A DNA stretch of 64,000 nt from Arthrobacter sp. 24S4-2 (GTDB lineage Bacteria; Actinomycetota; Actinomycetes; Actinomycetales; Micrococcaceae). Every line of letters begins with the position of its first letter. The first letter of the stretch is position 1. The stretch lies in the NCBI RefSeq assembly GCF_005280255.1, contig NZ_CP040018.1:372001-436000 (forward strand), in the 5' to 3' direction. A model generated the notes under the pieces. The model was not told where the DNA came from. It made no database searches and saw nothing but the letters and a program-made list of their open reading frames with translations. Positions 61,553-64,000 of this stretch are shown in pieces. The position numbers and the translations under genes were made by a program.

Positions 61553-62501
61553 GGCAGCTCCTTTTGGGTAACGATGAGCATGGTGGCCAGCTCCGCATGT
61601 CTGGGCGAAATTTCGCCCGCACCGGCATAAGTACGGCAGCCGCCGACCATGCGGTGGCTGCCCGGAGGATGTTTTCGATCTCGGTGGGGCCGTTGCAGAA
61701 GGCGACGGCGGCAGCGGCCACCGAGGCATCGCCGGCTCCGGTGGGATTGCCGGAGAAGGCGAAGGGCAGGCGCGCATGCCAGTAGCTGTCCGGTTGCCCG
61801 GCTTGGAAAGCCATCATGCCGTCCGCACCTGCACTGACCAGCACCCGGCGGGCCCCCAGGGCCATGAGCTTAACGGCGCCGGCGAATACGTCACGCTCTC
61901 CGGTGGCCTCAAGCAGCTCATGATTGTTGGGCTTGAGCAGATCCGCACCGGCTTCGGCCGCAGCCAGCATCCCGGGACCGGAAGTGTCAACAATTGCCGG
62001 GATGCCCGCACTATGAGCCAAAGAAATCAGCTCCGCGTAGAAGTCAGGGCGCCCCCCTTCCGGAAGGCTTCCCGAGCCCACAAGTACGCCGGGCGACGGT
62101 GCATCCCTATCGCTGAGGCTCTCCCGGACGGCGCTCTTCAGGGCCAGCCACTCGGTAGGCTCCAGCGCACTCCCGTGCTCGTTGAAGATGGAAGTTTGGC
62201 CGTTCACGGTGTCCACAAGAGCGATGCTGCGGCGGGTGTCCACCGCTGTGGACACGAGCCTGTGAGGAAGCGCGCTGGCCTGTAGCTCGGCGGCCAATGC
62301 TGCGCCGGAGGCGCCTCCGGCTGTGGCGATGGCGAGGACGGGGACGTTCAGCTGATGGGCAACTCTGGCGACGTTGACGCCCTTGCCTCCGGCCCGGACC
62401 AGGGGCGCCTCCACGCGGTTACTTCCGCCGATGCTGACGCCCTTGACGGTGTAGGTGACGTCCACCGCGGGGTTGGGAGTAACGGTGATAATGCGCTTCA
62501 C
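61549..62501 (-). pseudogene. PfkB-family sugar-phosphate kinase, one-base frameshift
   Basis: Ribokinase-type kinase of the 1-phosphofructokinase/tagatose-6-phosphate kinase group. N-terminal signature VTPNPAVDVTYTVKG, GGKGVNVARVA near 38, and the catalytic loop NPTGAGDASVAAAA near 250. After about residue 292 (AVLMPV) the frame runs on as Arg/Pro/Ser-rich nonsense into the aldolase gene. One base missing around 61617-61625 restores AGEISPRHAELATMLIVTQK and ELP-stop, with the TGA overlapping the aldolase ATG. The corrected 317 aa is the normal family length. GTG start at 62501 overlaps the ROK stop. The coupled overlap argues for a sequencing error rather than decay. Confidence 0.82.
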
Positions 62502-63460
62502 GTGGACATTCCAAGTGGCGCCAGGAGCGCCCGGGCCTTCAGGGCTGCGCCGATAAGCCCGCCGTTCTGGCCTAGCTGTGACTTCACAATCAGAGGGCGC
62601 CGTTGGAAGGTCAGTAGCTCATCGACTCTGAGGCGCAGCGGAGCCAGCAGCTCGTCGCCGGCCTCGGACAGCCCGCCGCCGATCACGACGGCTTCGGTGC
62701 CGAGAATGTTGACGAATTGGACGATGCTGAAGGCCAAAGCGTTGACGGCATCGGCCCACACCTGCCGGGCGGTCCCGTCCTGTGCCCTGGCCAGTTCCAG
62801 GACGGCGCGGGCACCGTGCACCATGTTGCCGCTGAGCTGTGTGTAACGTCGGGCAATGGCGCCGGCGGAGGCCGCGGACTCAAGGATGCAGCTGGCTTGC
62901 CCATCTGGGGCAGGCACCAGGGCATGTCCCAGTTCTCCCGCGTAGCCGCCCGCCGTCACGACCCGGCCGTCTGTCAGGACGGCTCCGGCGATCCCGGTGC
63001 CAAGGATCATCACCACGACGTCGCTGAGGCTCCGAGCTGCTCCCAACTGCACCTCGGCATAGCCGGCGGATCCGACGTCGTGCCCGAAAGCAACCGGCAG
63101 CCCCAACCGGCGTTCAGCCTCTACGGCGAACGGATAGTCACGCCAGCCCAGGTTCGCCGACAGGATGCCGATCCCTGCATCAGGGTCCACCAGACCCGGC
63201 ACGACCAATCCGGCCGCTCCTGGCCTCATCTTGGGAAAGTCCCTCGAAAGTTGACTCACCAGATCTTCCACCCGGTCCAGCACAGCTTCGGCAGGGCGGC
63301 TCTTGTCCAGAGGTGTCCTGCTGCGACGCAGTCCCATGATGGCGCCGGACGAATCAATCACGGCGGCCTTCAAATCAGTGCCGCCGACATCGAAGGCAAA
63401 TACAGCCGCAGGTGCCGGCCCGAGGTTTGGGCCGTCAGTTGCGGCCGGTGCGGTGGGCAT
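62498..63460 (-). CDS. ROK-family sugar kinase
   Basis: 320-aa ROK kinase (glucokinase, N-acetylgalactosamine or galactosamine kinase type). The phosphate-binding loop is AFDVGGTDLKAAVID near 22-36; a second glycine-rich motif is ILGTGIAGAVLTDGR; ELGHALV and ILESAASAGAI follow. The zinc-binding CXCGXXGCXE motif of most ROK proteins is reduced here to a single Cys (PDGQASCILES), so the zinc site appears lost. AGGA precedes the ATG at 63460. It lies between the SIS and PfkB genes and overlaps the latter by four bases. Confidence 0.87.
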   Translation of the reverse strand: MPTAPAATDGPNLGPAPAAVFAFDVGGTDLKAAVIDSSGAIMGLRRSRTPLDKSRPAEAVLDRVEDLVSQLSRDFPKMRPGAAGLVVPGLVDPDAGIGILSANLGWRDYPFAVEAERRLGLPVAFGHDVGSAGYAEVQLGAARSLSDVVVMILGTGIAGAVLTDGRVVTAGGYAGELGHALVPAPDGQASCILESAASAGAIARRYTQLSGNMVHGARAVLELARAQDGTARQVWADAVNALAFSIVQFVNILGTEAVVIGGGLSEAGDELLAPLRLRVDELLTFQRRPLIVKSQLGQNGGLIGAALKARALLAPLGMST

Positions 63461-63470
63461 ACGATCCGTC

Positions 63471-64000
63471 CTAGGGTGCGGCGACGTCGAGGATAACCGA
63501 ACGCGTGAGGTTGCGGGGGCGGTCGGGGTCCAGGCCACGGGCCCTGGCGCGCTCCAGTGCCACCTTGTGCACCCGGGCCAGCTCCGCGAGGGGGTGCCGG
63601 CCGGTGTTGAGATAAAGTGCACCGGTCTTGGCCATGTCATCGTCCAGCCCTTCCGGCTGCTCGCCGAACAGCCAGGTGACTCGTCCTGGCGCGGCAATCG
63701 AGATGGGGCCATGCCGGTACTCCATGGCCGGGTAGGACTCGGTCCAGCCTTGGACGGCTTCGCGCATTTTCAATCCGGCCTCGTGGGCCAAGCCCACAGT
63801 CCAGCCCTGCCCGAGGAACGTGAATTGTTCAGCCTCGACGAGCTCCAGCGGAACCTTATCCGACACTGCGTGGCGGGCTTCTTCAACGGCGCCGGTGAGG
63901 TCCATTCCAAGGCTTGTCAGGAGGTACACCAGCGCAGCCGTAGCGAACCGCGTCTGCACCACAGACTTCTCGTCCGCGTATGGGAGCCCGATCACCGAGT
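63471..64000 (-). CDS. SIS-domain sugar-phosphate isomerase/deaminase, 5' end outside
   Basis: The C-terminal ~176 residues of a SIS-domain protein (AgaS/GlmS-type isomerase or deaminase); the frame is open to the window edge, so the N-terminal SIS domain lies beyond it. Visible parts: YADEKSVVQTRFATAALVYL, the second SIS phosphosugar site (TFLGQGWTVGLAHEAGLKM, containing the GXG and Glu-Ala-Gly-Leu-Lys-Met signature), and the YRHGPISIA loop. AgaS members turn galactosamine 6-phosphate into tagatose 6-phosphate, which fits the operon. The first gene of the leftward set in this window. Confidence 0.87.
   Translation of the reverse strand, partial: SVIGLPYADEKSVVQTRFATAALVYLLTSLGMDLTGAVEEARHAVSDKVPLELVEAEQFTFLGQGWTVGLAHEAGLKMREAVQGWTESYPAMEYRHGPISIAAPGRVTWLFGEQPEGLDDDMAKTGALYLNTGRHPLAELARVHKVALERARARGLDPDRPRNLTRSVILDVAAP

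Noticed and set aside
1..64000. tRNA or rRNA genes
   Set aside because: I saw no cloverleaf-type or rRNA-like segment in the intergenic gaps; a dedicated covariance search could still find a small RNA.

Overview
The window looks like chromosomal DNA of a high-GC actinobacterium of the Micrococcaceae, most likely Arthrobacter or Pseudarthrobacter. The reasons are strong G/C bias at third codon positions, frequent GTG/TTG starts, a DUF222-HNH protein, a beta-phosphoglucomutase/GH65 fusion, and copies of a GGTTGAGCCTG...CAGGCTCAACC-type intergenic repeat. I recognised no rRNA, tRNA or CRISPR array. Genus-level placement is an inference from gene content only. || Layout. 1-9.8 kb: phosphoenolpyruvate synthase (start cut by the window edge), metal P-type ATPase, polysaccharide deacetylase, HAD-GH65 fusion and zinc alcohol dehydrogenase. 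9.8-14.1 kb: a leftward stress/envelope group (tandem Usp protein, BrkB-type membrane protein, DUF3618 protein, holin-like protein, membrane-anchored protein) behind a striking ATAGTAA palindrome. 14.3-21.5 kb: spermidine synthase-like protein, frameshifted GAF-ANTAR regulator, LysR regulator divergent from an MHS transporter plus 3-hydroxybutyrate dehydrogenase, a membrane-protein/XRE pair, LysE exporter and a small protein. 21.9-31.6 kb: amino acid permease, secreted ALF-repeat protein, DUF222-HNH protein, then IclR-hutU-hutH for histidine breakdown. || 31.8-42.6 kb: cupin/TetR divergent pair, then a sugar-acid locus. A leftward operon (MFS transporter, DhaKL-type kinase, RpiB-type isomerase, TIM-type isomerase, TIM-barrel decarboxylase, PGDH-C-type oxidoisomerase) is divergent from a GntR regulator and a 652-aa ApnL-like protein. 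Together they fit D-apionolactone/D-apionate catabolism through L-erythrulose to D-erythrose 4-phosphate. || 42.6-64 kb: glycan use. There is a secreted DUF3472 protein, a frameshifted GH95 enzyme, an apparently complete IS21-family element, an AraC regulator, a PhyH dioxygenase, a carbohydrate ABC importer (two permeases and a Tat lipoprotein) with a LacI regulator, a Gfo/Idh/MocA oxidoreductase and a GH35 beta-galactosidase. Facing them is a leftward SIS-ROK-PfkB-class II aldolase-DeoR operon resembling a tagatose/galactosamine pathway. || Four genes (GAF-ANTAR, GH95, first ABC permease, PfkB) each need exactly one extra base to read through, three of them at or beside short G or C runs. Single-base deletion errors in the assembly are therefore a serious alternative to real pseudogenes.
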